From contig CAYGLF010000001.1 in assembly GCA_964350945.1 (NCBI GenBank), forward strand, positions 248,001-312,000: 64,000 bases of DNA. The letters are read 5' to 3'. Position 1 is the first letter of the stretch; each line of letters begins with the position of its first letter. A model generated the notes under the pieces. It saw only the letters and a program-made list of their open reading frames with translations, was not told the origin of the DNA and did no database searches. A program made the translations under genes and the position numbers. The stretch comes from CAYGLF01 sp964350945. Its GTDB lineage: Bacteria > Chlamydiota > Chlamydiia > Chlamydiales > JAAZZY01. This document shows positions 17,344 through 26,131 of the stretch, piece after piece.

Positions 17344-17758
17344 AATTAATCTCTATTCAGTTGGTAAAAGTAAAGAGCCTTGGCTCTCTCAAGCACTGCT
17401 CTTATATAAAAATCGCCTCAAAAGCAAAATACAGCTCAACTTTCATTGGGTTAAAACCACCGAGCATCTTAGTAAAGCCTTAGAGAAAGAAACCCTTATT
17501 TATGCTCTCGATCCTCGTGGTGACCTTCTAACCTCAGAAGAGTTTGCAGATAAGCTTCGTTTGGGTTTTGAGAAAAATGGCTGTGAGCTTGCTCTCGTTA
17601 TAGGAGGCGTAGAGGGGCTTCCTTCTATTTTGAAAAAACACCCCTTAATTAGTCTTTCGAAGATGATTTTCACCCATCAACTCTCCAGGATCATTGTCGC
17701 AGAGCAAATTTACCGTGCGGTTCAAATTTGGAACAACTCACCCTACCATTTTTCTTGA
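17336..17758 (+). CDS. rlmH: 23S rRNA (pseudouridine1915-N3)-methyltransferase RlmH
   Basis: SPOUT-class methyltransferase that acts on assembled 70S ribosomes. 140 aa from the ATG at 17336 (MYKINLYSVGKSKEPWLSQA). SAM-binding knot motifs: LIYALDPRGDLLTSEEFA, LALVIGGVEGLP and the C-terminal LSRIIVAEQIYRAVQIWNNS then PYHFS (canonical 'PYH' ending). A TTG six bases upstream is in frame but the ATG fits the family start. It starts inside the lgt start region on the other strand. Its 3' end overlaps the convergent membrane-protein gene by 16 bases. Confidence 0.92.
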   Translation: MYKINLYSVGKSKEPWLSQALLLYKNRLKSKIQLNFHWVKTTEHLSKALEKETLIYALDPRGDLLTSEEFADKLRLGFEKNGCELALVIGGVEGLPSILKKHPLISLSKMIFTHQLSRIIVAEQIYRAVQIWNNSPYHFS

Positions 17759-18258
17759 GCCAAAGTCCCTTTTTTTTCTGCTAAAGCATACTTAAAGTAG
17801 CTCAAAGCTCCTTTTAAGAGTGCTGACCCAACAGCTAAATCAATCATCCCATGTAAATCAGCAGGGATCTTCAATATTTTCAACGCCATCCCTAAAAGCA
17901 TCATCCCAGCAATTAAGAAATAGTATTTTTTAGAGTAGATGGTTTTAATTTCAGAGGGATTGGGATAAGATAAAATTCGTTGTACCCCAGACTTTACCGA
18001 GCGGTTTAAAACATAATGTCCTTTTAAATAGCCCACCAAAAAACAGATTCCTAAGATAAGAACCATTGCCTGCTGAGGATTTTTCACAAACTGATAAATA
18101 GTTTTAAGTACAGGAGGACCCCCAATTAAGGCAATTTCATCCCAAAGATGCATTGCATCCATTAAATGATGCATGCCAAGCGTCATTAACAGTATTCCAA
18201 CAACAGTCCAAACAACACCCGAAATTACGATCATGAGGAAATGACTACATTTATACAT
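17743..18258 (-). CDS. Integral membrane protein, unknown function
   Basis: 171 aa with about four hydrophobic helices (near residues 8-28, 62-82, 108-130 and 140-160) and a charged C-terminus ending KGTLAQEKW. Not recognised as a named family. AAGGAG and GGGG lie just upstream of the ATG at 18258. Convergent with rlmH (16-base overlap) and divergent from the PIN-TRAM gene. Confidence 0.6.
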   Translation of the reverse strand: MYKCSHFLMIVISGVVWTVVGILLMTLGMHHLMDAMHLWDEIALIGGPPVLKTIYQFVKNPQQAMVLILGICFLVGYLKGHYVLNRSVKSGVQRILSYPNPSEIKTIYSKKYYFLIAGMMLLGMALKILKIPADLHGMIDLAVGSALLKGALSYFKYALAEKKGTLAQEKW

Positions 18259-18438
18259 CCCCTATCTCCTTTTAATTTTTACGTTTGTACAAGCATACTT
18301 GAAGATCGCGATATTTGCAACAAGCCAAATTATCAACTAAATTTTTAATTTGTATATTTATTAAAATAATGAATTGATGTAGATTTATTCATAAACGCCT
18401 ACCTTCTATAAAAACATAATAACGCAAGGTCATAAACT

Positions 18439-19491
18439 ATGAGCCTCTCATTAACTTTTATCCGCACCTTTTTCACACTTCTGAGTATGCTATTTGTCAC
18501 AATCTACACAGTGCATACCTACCACTCAGTACAGGCCACAATTATAGGACTGTTCGTTGGGTTTATATTTGGTATTTTCCTTATCAGTCTTGACGTATTA
18601 TTTAAACGTTTTAATTTACGCTCTTTTAACATTGCTTTGATTGGTCTTTTTTTTGGCTATCTCATGGGACAAGCCCTATTGCTAATTCTACAGGCTATTT
18701 TAAAAATCAGTGCATTAGATCAAAGTGTTCTAAACTCCCCCTTGGCTGAAATTTTTGAAATTGGCATTTTTCTCTTGGGCATCTATCTGGGGCTGATCCT
18801 CACTTTAAGATCTTCTGAAGAGCTCTATGTCAGCATTCCTTTTGTAAAATTTACGGCTCTAAAGCAAAAGAAGAAAAATTTAATTATTGATTCTTCGGCT
18901 CTTGCAGACCCTCGCATTATTGACCTTTCTTTATCTGGTCTTCTCGACCAACATGTGGTGATCCCTCGTTTTGTCGTTCGTGAGCTTTATGCTCAAGGGG
19001 AATCTTCAGATGAAGCAACCCGCTCTAAGGCAAGACGATCGCTTGAGTCACTCAAAAAGCTAGAGGAGTACACCCAATTAGGAGTACGCTACAACGACAC
19101 CGACTTTCCTGAGGTGAAAGAGATGCAAGCAAAATTGATCCGCATGGCAAGGCTGATCGATGCTAATATCATCACTGCAGATATTAGCGGTCTAGAAACT
19201 TCCACGATTGAGGGAGTGCGCGTAATTAACCTCCACTCTCTTTCAAATGCCTTAAAACCACTTGCTGAAACTGGAGAAGTTTTGCAGGTGAAAATTCAAC
19301 GGCATGGTAAAGAACCAAATCAAGGAGTTGGTTACTTTGAGGATGGAACGATGGTTGTGGTCAATGGCGGTGGAGAATTTGTAGGAAGTACAGTGACAGT
19401 CAACGTCTTGTCAGTAAAGCACACATCATCAGGGCGTATGATTTTTTGCAACCTCAGCGATGAAAATCCTGGGACCCAGTCAGAGAGTTAA
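18439..19491 (+). CDS. YacL-like membrane protein with PIN and TRAM domains
   Basis: 350 aa. Four N-terminal membrane helices (about 1-135) are followed by a PIN domain from residue 150 (KNLIIDSSALADPRIIDLSL, with VIPRFVVRELY, IITADISGLE) carrying acidic residues for metal-dependent RNA cleavage. A C-terminal TRAM RNA-binding domain follows (about 280-340: GKEPNQGVGYFEDGTMVVV and GRMIFCNL). The order matches Bacillus YacL. The normal 'DTSVIIDGRI' appears as DSSALADPRI, with the first Asp kept. Probably a membrane-tethered RNase; its substrate is unknown. Ends 4 bases into the convergent acpS. Confidence 0.85.
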   Translation: MSLSLTFIRTFFTLLSMLFVTIYTVHTYHSVQATIIGLFVGFIFGIFLISLDVLFKRFNLRSFNIALIGLFFGYLMGQALLLILQAILKISALDQSVLNSPLAEIFEIGIFLLGIYLGLILTLRSSEELYVSIPFVKFTALKQKKKNLIIDSSALADPRIIDLSLSGLLDQHVVIPRFVVRELYAQGESSDEATRSKARRSLESLKKLEEYTQLGVRYNDTDFPEVKEMQAKLIRMARLIDANIITADISGLETSTIEGVRVINLHSLSNALKPLAETGEVLQVKIQRHGKEPNQGVGYFEDGTMVVVNGGGEFVGSTVTVNVLSVKHTSSGRMIFCNLSDENPGTQSES

Positions 19492-19856
19492 CTCCAAATG
19501 GCAGTTGCAGTGGTATACTCTATGCAGTGGCTAATAGAAACCTCTACCTGAGGGTTGTTGAATTGCTCCACAGCTTTTTTGGAAAAACGGACCACGGGTT
19601 TCCCCTCGCTATTATTTTCAATAATGATATCTTGGAAAGAGAGCTTTTTCCCAAAACCACATCCCAAAGCTTTTGAAATTGCCTCTTTAGCTGAAAACCT
19701 ACCAGCTAAATGTTGAACACGATCTTTGTACTGATTGCAGTAGTCGGTCTCTTCAATTGAAAAAATACGCTTTAAGAATCGATTTGAATGCTTTTTTAAA
19801 ACATTTTCAAATCGGCTGACTTTTAAAATATCAGTACCCAGTCCTTTAATTGTCAT
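19488..19856 (-). CDS. acpS: Holo-[acyl-carrier-protein] synthase AcpS
   Basis: Moves 4'-phosphopantetheine from CoA to the DSL serine of AcpP, whose gene lies near 25.2 kb. 122 aa. IKGLGTDILKVSRFENVL contains the Mg-binding Asp; the second motif is RFSAKEAISKALGCG with the metal Glu and catalytic Lys. The C-terminus VEVSISHCIEYTTATAI is typical (VSISH). The ATG overlaps the end of the upstream CPBP-like gene by 4 bases, giving a coupled trxB - CPBP - acpS row. Confidence 0.94.
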   Translation of the reverse strand: MTIKGLGTDILKVSRFENVLKKHSNRFLKRIFSIEETDYCNQYKDRVQHLAGRFSAKEAISKALGCGFGKKLSFQDIIIENNSEGKPVVRFSKKAVEQFNNPQVEVSISHCIEYTTATAIWS

Positions 19857-20689
19857 AATTCGTACTCTACAAAAGGGGTTTTAGAAGTTTTTAATAATAA
19901 GAATACGTTTAAGAATAGCAAGGCTAAAAAGCCTGTAAGACCATGACCACCGAAATACAACCGGTTTTCAGCATTAAAAACGTAGGGCAAAATATTATAA
20001 CAATGCAGTAGAGAGCCATAGAAAATAGCAGGCCCAGCAATCGTTTTTGAGTTCAGCCGAATATACATCATAATAGGTGATAGTAACAGACAGAAAAGGA
20101 CCTTCCAAACCATTTCCAGAAGGTGATCTGAAGAACTTTTTACGACGAGTAGAACAAGAGGCGCTTCCCATATCCCCCAGAGGGCTCCACTGATCCAAGA
20201 AGCCTTCCAAAAGCCTAGATGCTTCACCTTCTCTAAAGCATAGCCTCGAAACATAATTTCCTGTCCCATATACCCCACAAGATGAAGGCTCATACTTAAA
20301 ACAAATCCTAAAGTAATCCACAGAAGAGTGAAGGTCGATAACATTTGCCAAGGAGGCATTCTCTGTAAAAAAGTAGGCAACAACAAACGAAAGCTGTCAA
20401 TAGATCTCATTTCACAATAAGGAAGGCAAAAGGCCATCGTTAAAGCTAAAAGAATAAGAGGAAAAACCCAAACAGTAGGCCAAGCTTTAAGCAGAGGCTT
20501 AAAAAAAGGCAGTGAGTAACCCTCTTTTTTTGCAAAGTACAGCCCTATAAATCCGGGCACCCACAAGTAGAGCATGTAAAAAACTTTGAAATTTCTAGAA
20601 AAAAAAGTACCCCCAAGGCAGATAAATAAGAGTAATAGAGTCCAAGACAAAATGATCGAGCTAAATTGAGATCTCAAATAACTTCTCAC
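19853..20689 (-). CDS. CPBP-type (Abi/CAAX-like) membrane protein with degenerate active site
   Basis: 278 aa with seven or eight membrane helices. The family segment is GYMGQEIMFRGYALEKV and SGALWGIWEAPLVLL. In active CPBP glutamic proteases motif 1 is EExxxR and motif 2 ends in His (WHxP). Here motif 1 is QExxFR and the His is Glu, so peptidase activity is doubtful. It starts at GTG 20689, with the G-rich end of trxB (GAGGGGGG) as ribosome site. It sits between trxB and acpS with 4-base spacing or overlap, so it is probably in one operon with them. Confidence 0.72.
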   Translation of the reverse strand: MRSYLRSQFSSIILSWTLLLLFICLGGTFFSRNFKVFYMLYLWVPGFIGLYFAKKEGYSLPFFKPLLKAWPTVWVFPLILLALTMAFCLPYCEMRSIDSFRLLLPTFLQRMPPWQMLSTFTLLWITLGFVLSMSLHLVGYMGQEIMFRGYALEKVKHLGFWKASWISGALWGIWEAPLVLLVVKSSSDHLLEMVWKVLFCLLLSPIMMYIRLNSKTIAGPAIFYGSLLHCYNILPYVFNAENRLYFGGHGLTGFLALLFLNVFLLLKTSKTPFVEYEL

Positions 20690-20693
20690 AAGG

Positions 20694-21644
20694 CTAGCCC
20701 CCCTCTTTTTCTGCTATCCAGCGCTCTGCATCCAGCGCTGCCATACACCCAGAGCCTGCTGCTGTAATGGCTTGACGATACACAAAGTCTTGCACATCTC
20801 CACAAGCAAAAACCCCCTCTACATTGGTTTTAGAGCTGTTGGCTTCTGTAACAAGGTAGCCTGAAGAATTTAAAGTCAGCTGGCCATTTAAAAAATGAGT
20901 GTTTGGAGTGTGGCCAATGGCAAAAAAGAGCCCTCCTGCAGGATGCTCTGTGGTCTCGTTACTCACAGTGCTTTGTAGTGTGACACTTTCCATATTATCT
21001 TTGCCTGAAACTTTCACGACTGTTTTATTCCATAGAATTTTCACTTTAGGATGTTTTTCAAGCCTCATAGCCATGATTGGTGAAGCTCTTAGCTGGTCTC
21101 TACGATGCACTAGATAAACGCATTTGGCATACTTAGTTAAAAAAAGAGCTTCTTCAACTGCAGTATCCCCCCCTCCTACCACAAAAAGGTCACGATCTCT
21201 AAAAAGCGGCATGGCACCATCACAGACAGCACACGCAGAGACTCCTCTCTGCCAAAACTCTCCATCTCTAGTCCCCTCAATATCTAATCGTTTCGCGGTG
21301 GCCCCAGTGGCAATAATCAAAGAATCTGCCCAAAATTCTTTTTTCTGTGAAATGACTTTAAAGGGGCGAGAGCTTAAGTCTACTTCGGTGACATCTTGCG
21401 TCAAACAAGTTGTCCCAAAACGCTCAGCTTGTTTTTTAAAATGCCCCATCAACTCTGGACCTGTGATCCCGTCAGGAAACCCTGGGTAATTCTCTACATC
21501 GGTAGTTGTCATCAGCTGTCCCCCTGCGGGTCCTGACATAAATCCCTCAAACATCAAAGGAGCTAAATTAGCTCGTGCAGCGTAAATTGCTGCTGTGTAA
21601 CCCGCGGGCCCAGATCCAATGATAATAACCGAGTGTTTTTCCAT
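20694..21644 (-). CDS. trxB: Thioredoxin reductase TrxB
   Basis: FAD/NADPH enzyme that reduces thioredoxin. 316 aa. FAD site GSGPAGYTAAIYAARANL; redox-active CAVC in SACAVCDGAMP; NADPH site VVGGGDTAVEEALFL; FAD/C-terminal motif GVFACGDVQDFVYRQAITA and GSGCMAALDAERW. First gene of the row trxB - CPBP-like - acpS. The 269-base gap upstream (21645-21913), shared with the divergent MFS/HEAT gene, is AT-rich with no gene or clear promoter. Confidence 0.96.
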   Translation of the reverse strand: MEKHSVIIIGSGPAGYTAAIYAARANLAPLMFEGFMSGPAGGQLMTTTDVENYPGFPDGITGPELMGHFKKQAERFGTTCLTQDVTEVDLSSRPFKVISQKKEFWADSLIIATGATAKRLDIEGTRDGEFWQRGVSACAVCDGAMPLFRDRDLFVVGGGDTAVEEALFLTKYAKCVYLVHRRDQLRASPIMAMRLEKHPKVKILWNKTVVKVSGKDNMESVTLQSTVSNETTEHPAGGLFFAIGHTPNTHFLNGQLTLNSSGYLVTEANSSKTNVEGVFACGDVQDFVYRQAITAAGSGCMAALDAERWIAEKEGG

Positions 21645-21913
21645 AAAAAAGCCTTATTTATTATTTTAATCGATTGTTTTACAAAAAAAATTTGAAACAT
21701 TTTGGGAAGGTGTAGTCTATCTCGTTTGGCTTAAAAAGAGCAAGAAACAAAGTTTGTAAATATTTGTATCCTAAAACACCACTTCTTGATAAAATGCTTG
21801 AACCTATTAAGTCTAAATGGCTGTGTTGATAGGCAATATTTATTTGATGGGTCACTGCATAAGCCTTTGGATGCGTAGCAGTAATTTAATGAACGAATGG
21901 GGCTTTATGACAC

Positions 21914-24595
21914 ATGCTAGAAAAATTTCTTTGTATACGACCTAACGAGCGCAAAAGCGTCTTCCTTCTCTCTCTTCTCTGTTTTTCGTGGTCGATTGCC
22001 TCTTCGTTTGGTGTCGCATTTTCTGATGTTTTGCTGATTAAGCATATTGGCGCCGACTCTCTTCCGTTTGCCTTTGTTATCACTGCCCTTGGCCTTTTTT
22101 GCACTTCTGGCCTTTTCATTGCTCTTTATAACCGCTTCAATGTCAACAAAGTATTTATTATATGGACCTTCATATCCATTGGTTTTTACCTCTGCTTTAT
22201 TTCAGGGGTCGTCTGTGGATTGAAATCCTTTTATTTTTTAATTCTCTTTAAAGCCTTCTCCTATGTGGTTCAAATAGGTTTTTACTCTTGCTCATGGACC
22301 TATATCGACCAGTTTTTAGAACTTCAAACGGCCAAAAGAACTTTTGGAACTCTATACTCCGCCATTTTCCTAGGAATGGCTGTTTCAGGGACAATCCTTT
22401 CTGTGTGCGACAATGCCGCTCGTATCGCAGGTGTCTTATGCCTCCTCTTAGTCTCTTTGAGTGGATGTTTGTTTTTGATTCAATACATTCATCGAAATGT
22501 TCCTGCTCTTGTAGATGACTTTCAAGAATTTGCCGTCTTAAAAACTAAAGCCCGTGAAATCATTCGATCGATCGCCTCATCTCCCTTTACGGTCATGCTG
22601 CTTTGTTTTTGCATTCTTCTTCACACTCTATTAGTCGCCTCAGAATGTGAGTATATGGCAGGACTCCAATCCTTTTTTCAGGGGCGCGGGGAAAATGAGC
22701 TCTCACATTTTTTAGGCAGACTGTACCTATTTGGAGCCATTTTCAATATTTTCTTTGGGATTTTTCTCTATGGTAGAATGATCAAAAAAGCGGGCCTTAA
22801 CAACATGATTTTAATTGTCCCTCTTTTCTTCACCTCCCTATTTTTAGGCTGGCGATTCTCGAACCATCTTATATTACCTATCATGGGATTTATCGCTGTT
22901 GAAGGTGCCTTATCCCTTGTAGAGGACAATAACTTCACTCTCCTGTTGAATGCGGTCCCTCTCAATCTAAAAAACAAAATCCGTGTGGTTATTGAATCTT
23001 TAATTGAACCTGCTGGAGTGTTGATTAGTTCTTTACTTTTGATGCTTTTCTGTAAACACACAAAAGCTCTTGGGCTTATTATGTCCCTTGTTTTTTTAGC
23101 TGTAGGATTGATGCTACGAGCCTACTATGCTAAGGGGATCTTTTACAATTTGATCTCTCATGTGGTTAATTTTCACCATGCGAACCTCTCTAAAAAAGAC
23201 TATAACCAATCAAAGTATCGACTGCTCAATCGCCTAGAGAACCTCAAGCCTTGTGAACAAATCCTTCTCGTAGAATGTAGCTTAAAGTTTGATGACACCT
23301 CATTTTTAATCCAACTTTTAGCAAAAGGGCTGCTCCTTTCTAAGCACACTCAACTCAAATTTTTCCAACTTCTAGAAAAAGCAAGCGCTATGACCACGGA
23401 AAAGCTTTTGCCACACCTGCGCGTTTGGATTAAAGAGTACCCCAATCTTGAAAAACACCTCCATTTACACCTCGCTAAAATCAAGCTCCTCGCTCCTGAA
23501 GATTTCACAAAAACGCCCAGCTCTTGCCCCTATGTTAAAGCCTCTCATTTAATTTCAATTTGCCACTCTTTGAAAGGCTCACAAGAAGCTAAATATGCCC
23601 AGCAAGAAATCGTTCACATGCTTCTTTCTAAAGATAATGAAAAGGCCCTGGTAGCCATTCAAGCTACTCATAAAGATCTCGATTATAATTTCACTCCGCA
23701 TCTCATTGACCTATTAGACTCCAATCCCTCCCTTAAAAAACCTGTGTTGGAGGCACTTGTTGAAAACATTACAGCTGAAAACAAATCCTATTTAAACAGT
23801 CTACTTGATTTGCTTCATCAATCCGACCATCACGGTGAGCATCATCTTATTATACAATCGCTCGAGCCCCTAGTAGATGCAGACAATCTAGCCTCTATTT
23901 TACAAAGTGGTTCGTTATCTATGAATGCGGATAGACGTAGCCTGGTTCAGCTTATTTTGAAGTTAAATGAACCTTTAACCGAGCCACTTGTAAAACTTTT
24001 GTCCAATCCTTTTTCTCCCACTAAAGCGAGGTTACTCGCAGGTGAAATACTGGCTCAAAAAAACCATAAGAAACTGAAACATACTTTTCATAAAATGGTC
24101 TCTCAAGAGGTCCAGCGAGCCTACCTATACCACTACCACTTCATCACTATCCAAAGAAGCTATCCCTATAGTCAACTACAGATGTTGGAAATGGCATTGA
24201 AAAATAGTTCAGATGCTATTTTAGACTTTTTAATTCAAATTCAAGCTTTTGTTCAAAATTTTGAAAAAGGAGAGTATCTAACACTTTCCTTACACTCCTC
24301 AAATTCAAAAACTCATAGCCGGGCTCTCGAATCACTTCAGAAAATGAGCACTCGCAACTTTTACAAAATGATTCAACCGCTGGTTGAAAATAGCGACTCC
24401 AAGTCTTTCTTTAAAAAGTATCATCTTCTCAAGCTTCCGATGCTTTCGTTAGATGAGCTGTTAGATCTTTTAGAAAGTTCCCCATCACAAGCCAACCGCC
24501 TGATTGTTGGGGCTCTCAAAGAACGGCTAAACATTCAAAAAATAAAACTCACCCCTAATGCCAAAGCTTATCCAATGGAGGCCATCCCCACATGA
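21914..24595 (+). CDS. MFS/NTT-like membrane protein with C-terminal HEAT-like repeat domain
   Basis: 893 aa. The first 420 residues hold about twelve membrane helices, starting MLEKFLCIRPNERKSVFLLS, a pattern like chlamydial nucleotide-transporter (NTT) and MFS relatives. From about 430 to the end there is a soluble, helix-rich domain of repeated Leu/His/Lys helices resembling HEAT repeats. The stop overlaps the next gene's ATG (ATGA), so both proteins are likely made together. As I recall, this pair followed by acpP matches CT234-CT235-CT236 of C. trachomatis. The substrate is unknown. Confidence 0.7.
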   Translation: MLEKFLCIRPNERKSVFLLSLLCFSWSIASSFGVAFSDVLLIKHIGADSLPFAFVITALGLFCTSGLFIALYNRFNVNKVFIIWTFISIGFYLCFISGVVCGLKSFYFLILFKAFSYVVQIGFYSCSWTYIDQFLELQTAKRTFGTLYSAIFLGMAVSGTILSVCDNAARIAGVLCLLLVSLSGCLFLIQYIHRNVPALVDDFQEFAVLKTKAREIIRSIASSPFTVMLLCFCILLHTLLVASECEYMAGLQSFFQGRGENELSHFLGRLYLFGAIFNIFFGIFLYGRMIKKAGLNNMILIVPLFFTSLFLGWRFSNHLILPIMGFIAVEGALSLVEDNNFTLLLNAVPLNLKNKIRVVIESLIEPAGVLISSLLLMLFCKHTKALGLIMSLVFLAVGLMLRAYYAKGIFYNLISHVVNFHHANLSKKDYNQSKYRLLNRLENLKPCEQILLVECSLKFDDTSFLIQLLAKGLLLSKHTQLKFFQLLEKASAMTTEKLLPHLRVWIKEYPNLEKHLHLHLAKIKLLAPEDFTKTPSSCPYVKASHLISICHSLKGSQEAKYAQQEIVHMLLSKDNEKALVAIQATHKDLDYNFTPHLIDLLDSNPSLKKPVLEALVENITAENKSYLNSLLDLLHQSDHHGEHHLIIQSLEPLVDADNLASILQSGSLSMNADRRSLVQLILKLNEPLTEPLVKLLSNPFSPTKARLLAGEILAQKNHKKLKHTFHKMVSQEVQRAYLYHYHFITIQRSYPYSQLQMLEMALKNSSDAILDFLIQIQAFVQNFEKGEYLTLSLHSSNSKTHSRALESLQKMSTRNFYKMIQPLVENSDSKSFFKKYHLLKLPMLSLDELLDLLESSPSQANRLIVGALKERLNIQKIKLTPNAKAYPMEAIPT

Positions 24596-25020
24596 AACGC
24601 CTAAACCAAATTGACAAAGCATTCGTTTTGAAAAAAACCTTTCTGTTTGAAGATCTAAACTTAGAACAATTATTTGCCCTTGCGTCTAAAATTGAAAGCC
24701 ACTCCCTTGATAAAGGTGAGTATATCTTTAAGGATAACCAATCTGCACTTCACATCTATATCATAGCATCGGGAAGTATCCACCTTTTAAACCCCAAAGG
24801 AGAACTCCTTACCCACTTAAGAGAAGGAGACATTTTTGGAGATGAAGCTCTTTTAAACGATCAGACCCATCAATATCAGGCTAAAAGCGCGGAGAAATCT
24901 CACTTACTTGCTTTGACTAAAAAAAGTTTAAGTACAATTATTTCTGAGTGTCCCTCTGTAGCCCTGAACCTTCTAGAGGCTTTTGCGAGACACATTCCTT
25001 TTCGACATGGTGTATGCTAA
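24592..25020 (+). CDS. Cyclic-nucleotide-binding-fold protein
   Basis: 142 aa single CAP/cNMP domain: IYIIASGSIHLLNPKGELLT (beta roll), LREGDIFGDEALLND (phosphate-binding cassette) and a C-terminal helix. The cassette arginine that contacts the cAMP phosphate is absent (the segment reads QTHQYQAKSA), so the ligand may differ or there may be none. There is no DNA-binding domain. The ATG overlaps the stop of the MFS/HEAT gene, suggesting it regulates or docks on that membrane protein. Confidence 0.78.
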   Translation: MKRLNQIDKAFVLKKTFLFEDLNLEQLFALASKIESHSLDKGEYIFKDNQSALHIYIIASGSIHLLNPKGELLTHLREGDIFGDEALLNDQTHQYQAKSAEKSHLLALTKKSLSTIISECPSVALNLLEAFARHIPFRHGVC

Positions 25021-25058
25021 AAAAAATCCCCCGTCAAAATAGTATTTCAACGAGGGAT
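25019..25058 (-). terminator. Rho-independent terminator of the fabHDG-acpP operon
   Basis: On the minus strand ATCCCTCGT pairs with ACGGGGGAT (one G-U pair) around a 15-base loop, followed by a run of at least eight T. It lies 21 bases past the acpP stop and may also serve the convergent cNMP gene. Confidence 0.85.
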
Positions 25059-25078
25059 ATCAATTAAGAAAAAAACAA

Positions 25079-25333
25079 CTAGGCTTGTTGTTTCTTATTA
25101 TGAATGTATTGGATAACGTCTCCAACTGTTTTGAGCTTTTCTGCATCTTCCTCAGAAATTTCAAATCCAAATTTTTCTTCAAAAGTCATGATAAGCTCTG
25201 TAAGATCCAAAGAATCTGCATTCAAGTCTTCAACAAAGGACTTGCTAGCATTAACTTCTGAAGCATCAATTCCAAGTTGCTCTACGACAATCTCAATAAC
25301 TTCTTTTTCTAGTGATTGTTGATCTGTTGACAT
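25079..25333 (-). CDS. acpP: Acyl carrier protein
   Basis: 84 aa, strongly acidic. Carries fatty acyl chains on a phosphopantetheine arm attached to Ser in NADSLDLTELIMTFEEKFG (DSL motif). The remainder (EISEEDAEKLKTVGDVIQYI) is the standard ACP helix III-IV region. Last gene of fabH - fabD - fabG - acpP, 40 bases after fabG, followed by a strong terminator. GAGG-type purines (AAAGAGGTTAGA) precede the ATG. Confidence 0.97.
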   Translation of the reverse strand: MSTDQQSLEKEVIEIVVEQLGIDASEVNASKSFVEDLNADSLDLTELIMTFEEKFGFEISEEDAEKLKTVGDVIQYIHNKKQQA

Positions 25334-25373
25334 TCTAACCTCTTTTTTTTTTACGATATTTAATCTTTTTAAC

Positions 25374-26117
25374 CTACATGGTCATCCCGCCATCAACGGA
25401 GATAACCTGACCTGTTATATAGTTTGATCCATCACTGGCCAAAAACAACGCTGCATTAGCGATTTCTTCAGGGCGCCCAATTCTATTCATGGGAATTGCG
25501 CTTAAAACTTTTTCTTTTAGAGCATCGCTTAAGCCATCTGTCATTCCAGTTTCGATATAGCCAGGAGCAATACAATTTACAAAAATATTTCGACTGGCAA
25601 GCTCTTTAGCTAGTGATTTCGTAACTCCTATCATTCCTGATTTAGAAGCTGCATAATTAACCTGACCAGCATTTCCTGTCAAGCCGACAATGGAACTTAC
25701 ATTAATAATGCAACCACTTCTAGCCTTCATCATGGTTCGTACAACTGCTTTTGAAGCATTATAAACTGATTTAAGGTTAACGGCAAGTACTTGGTCCCAG
25801 TCGTCTTCACTCATACGCAAAAGGAGACCATCTCTCACGATACCGGCATTATTGACTAGGATATCTACAGTACCAAACTCCTTAACCACCTCGTCGACCG
25901 CCTTCTGAACTTTCTCTGTACTCGATACATCCACAGCTAAAAACATCGCACGTTGCTTTGTTTTACTTTGAATTTCTTCAACGACAGCCTGTCCTCGCTC
26001 TGGGTTAGTTCCAAAAATAGCGACATCAGCTCCATTGGCAGCAAATTTAAGAGCTATCTCTTTTCCAATTCCTGCTGTTCCACCTGTCACAATGGCTATT
26101 TTGTTAGCTAAGCTCAT
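25374..26117 (-). CDS. fabG: 3-oxoacyl-ACP reductase FabG
   Basis: NADPH-dependent SDR that reduces beta-ketoacyl-ACP. 247 aa from the ATG at 26117 (MSLANKIAIVTGGTAGIGKE); an in-frame TTG two codons earlier is less likely given the AAGG run placed before the ATG. Cofactor motif TGGTAGIG, NNAG, catalytic Ser/Tyr/Lys in NVSSIVGLTGNAGQVNYAAS then K, and the C-terminal NYITGQVISVDGGMTM. Sits 14 bases downstream of fabD. Confidence 0.96.
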   Translation of the reverse strand: MSLANKIAIVTGGTAGIGKEIALKFAANGADVAIFGTNPERGQAVVEEIQSKTKQRAMFLAVDVSSTEKVQKAVDEVVKEFGTVDILVNNAGIVRDGLLLRMSEDDWDQVLAVNLKSVYNASKAVVRTMMKARSGCIINVSSIVGLTGNAGQVNYAASKSGMIGVTKSLAKELASRNIFVNCIAPGYIETGMTDGLSDALKEKVLSAIPMNRIGRPEEIANAALFLASDGSNYITGQVISVDGGMTM

Positions 26118-26131
26118 CTTCAACCTTCCTT

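Noticed and set aside
25374..26123. fabG start two codons upstream (TTG 26123)
   Set aside because: The ATG at 26117 gives the normal FabG N-terminus and has the better placed AAGG.
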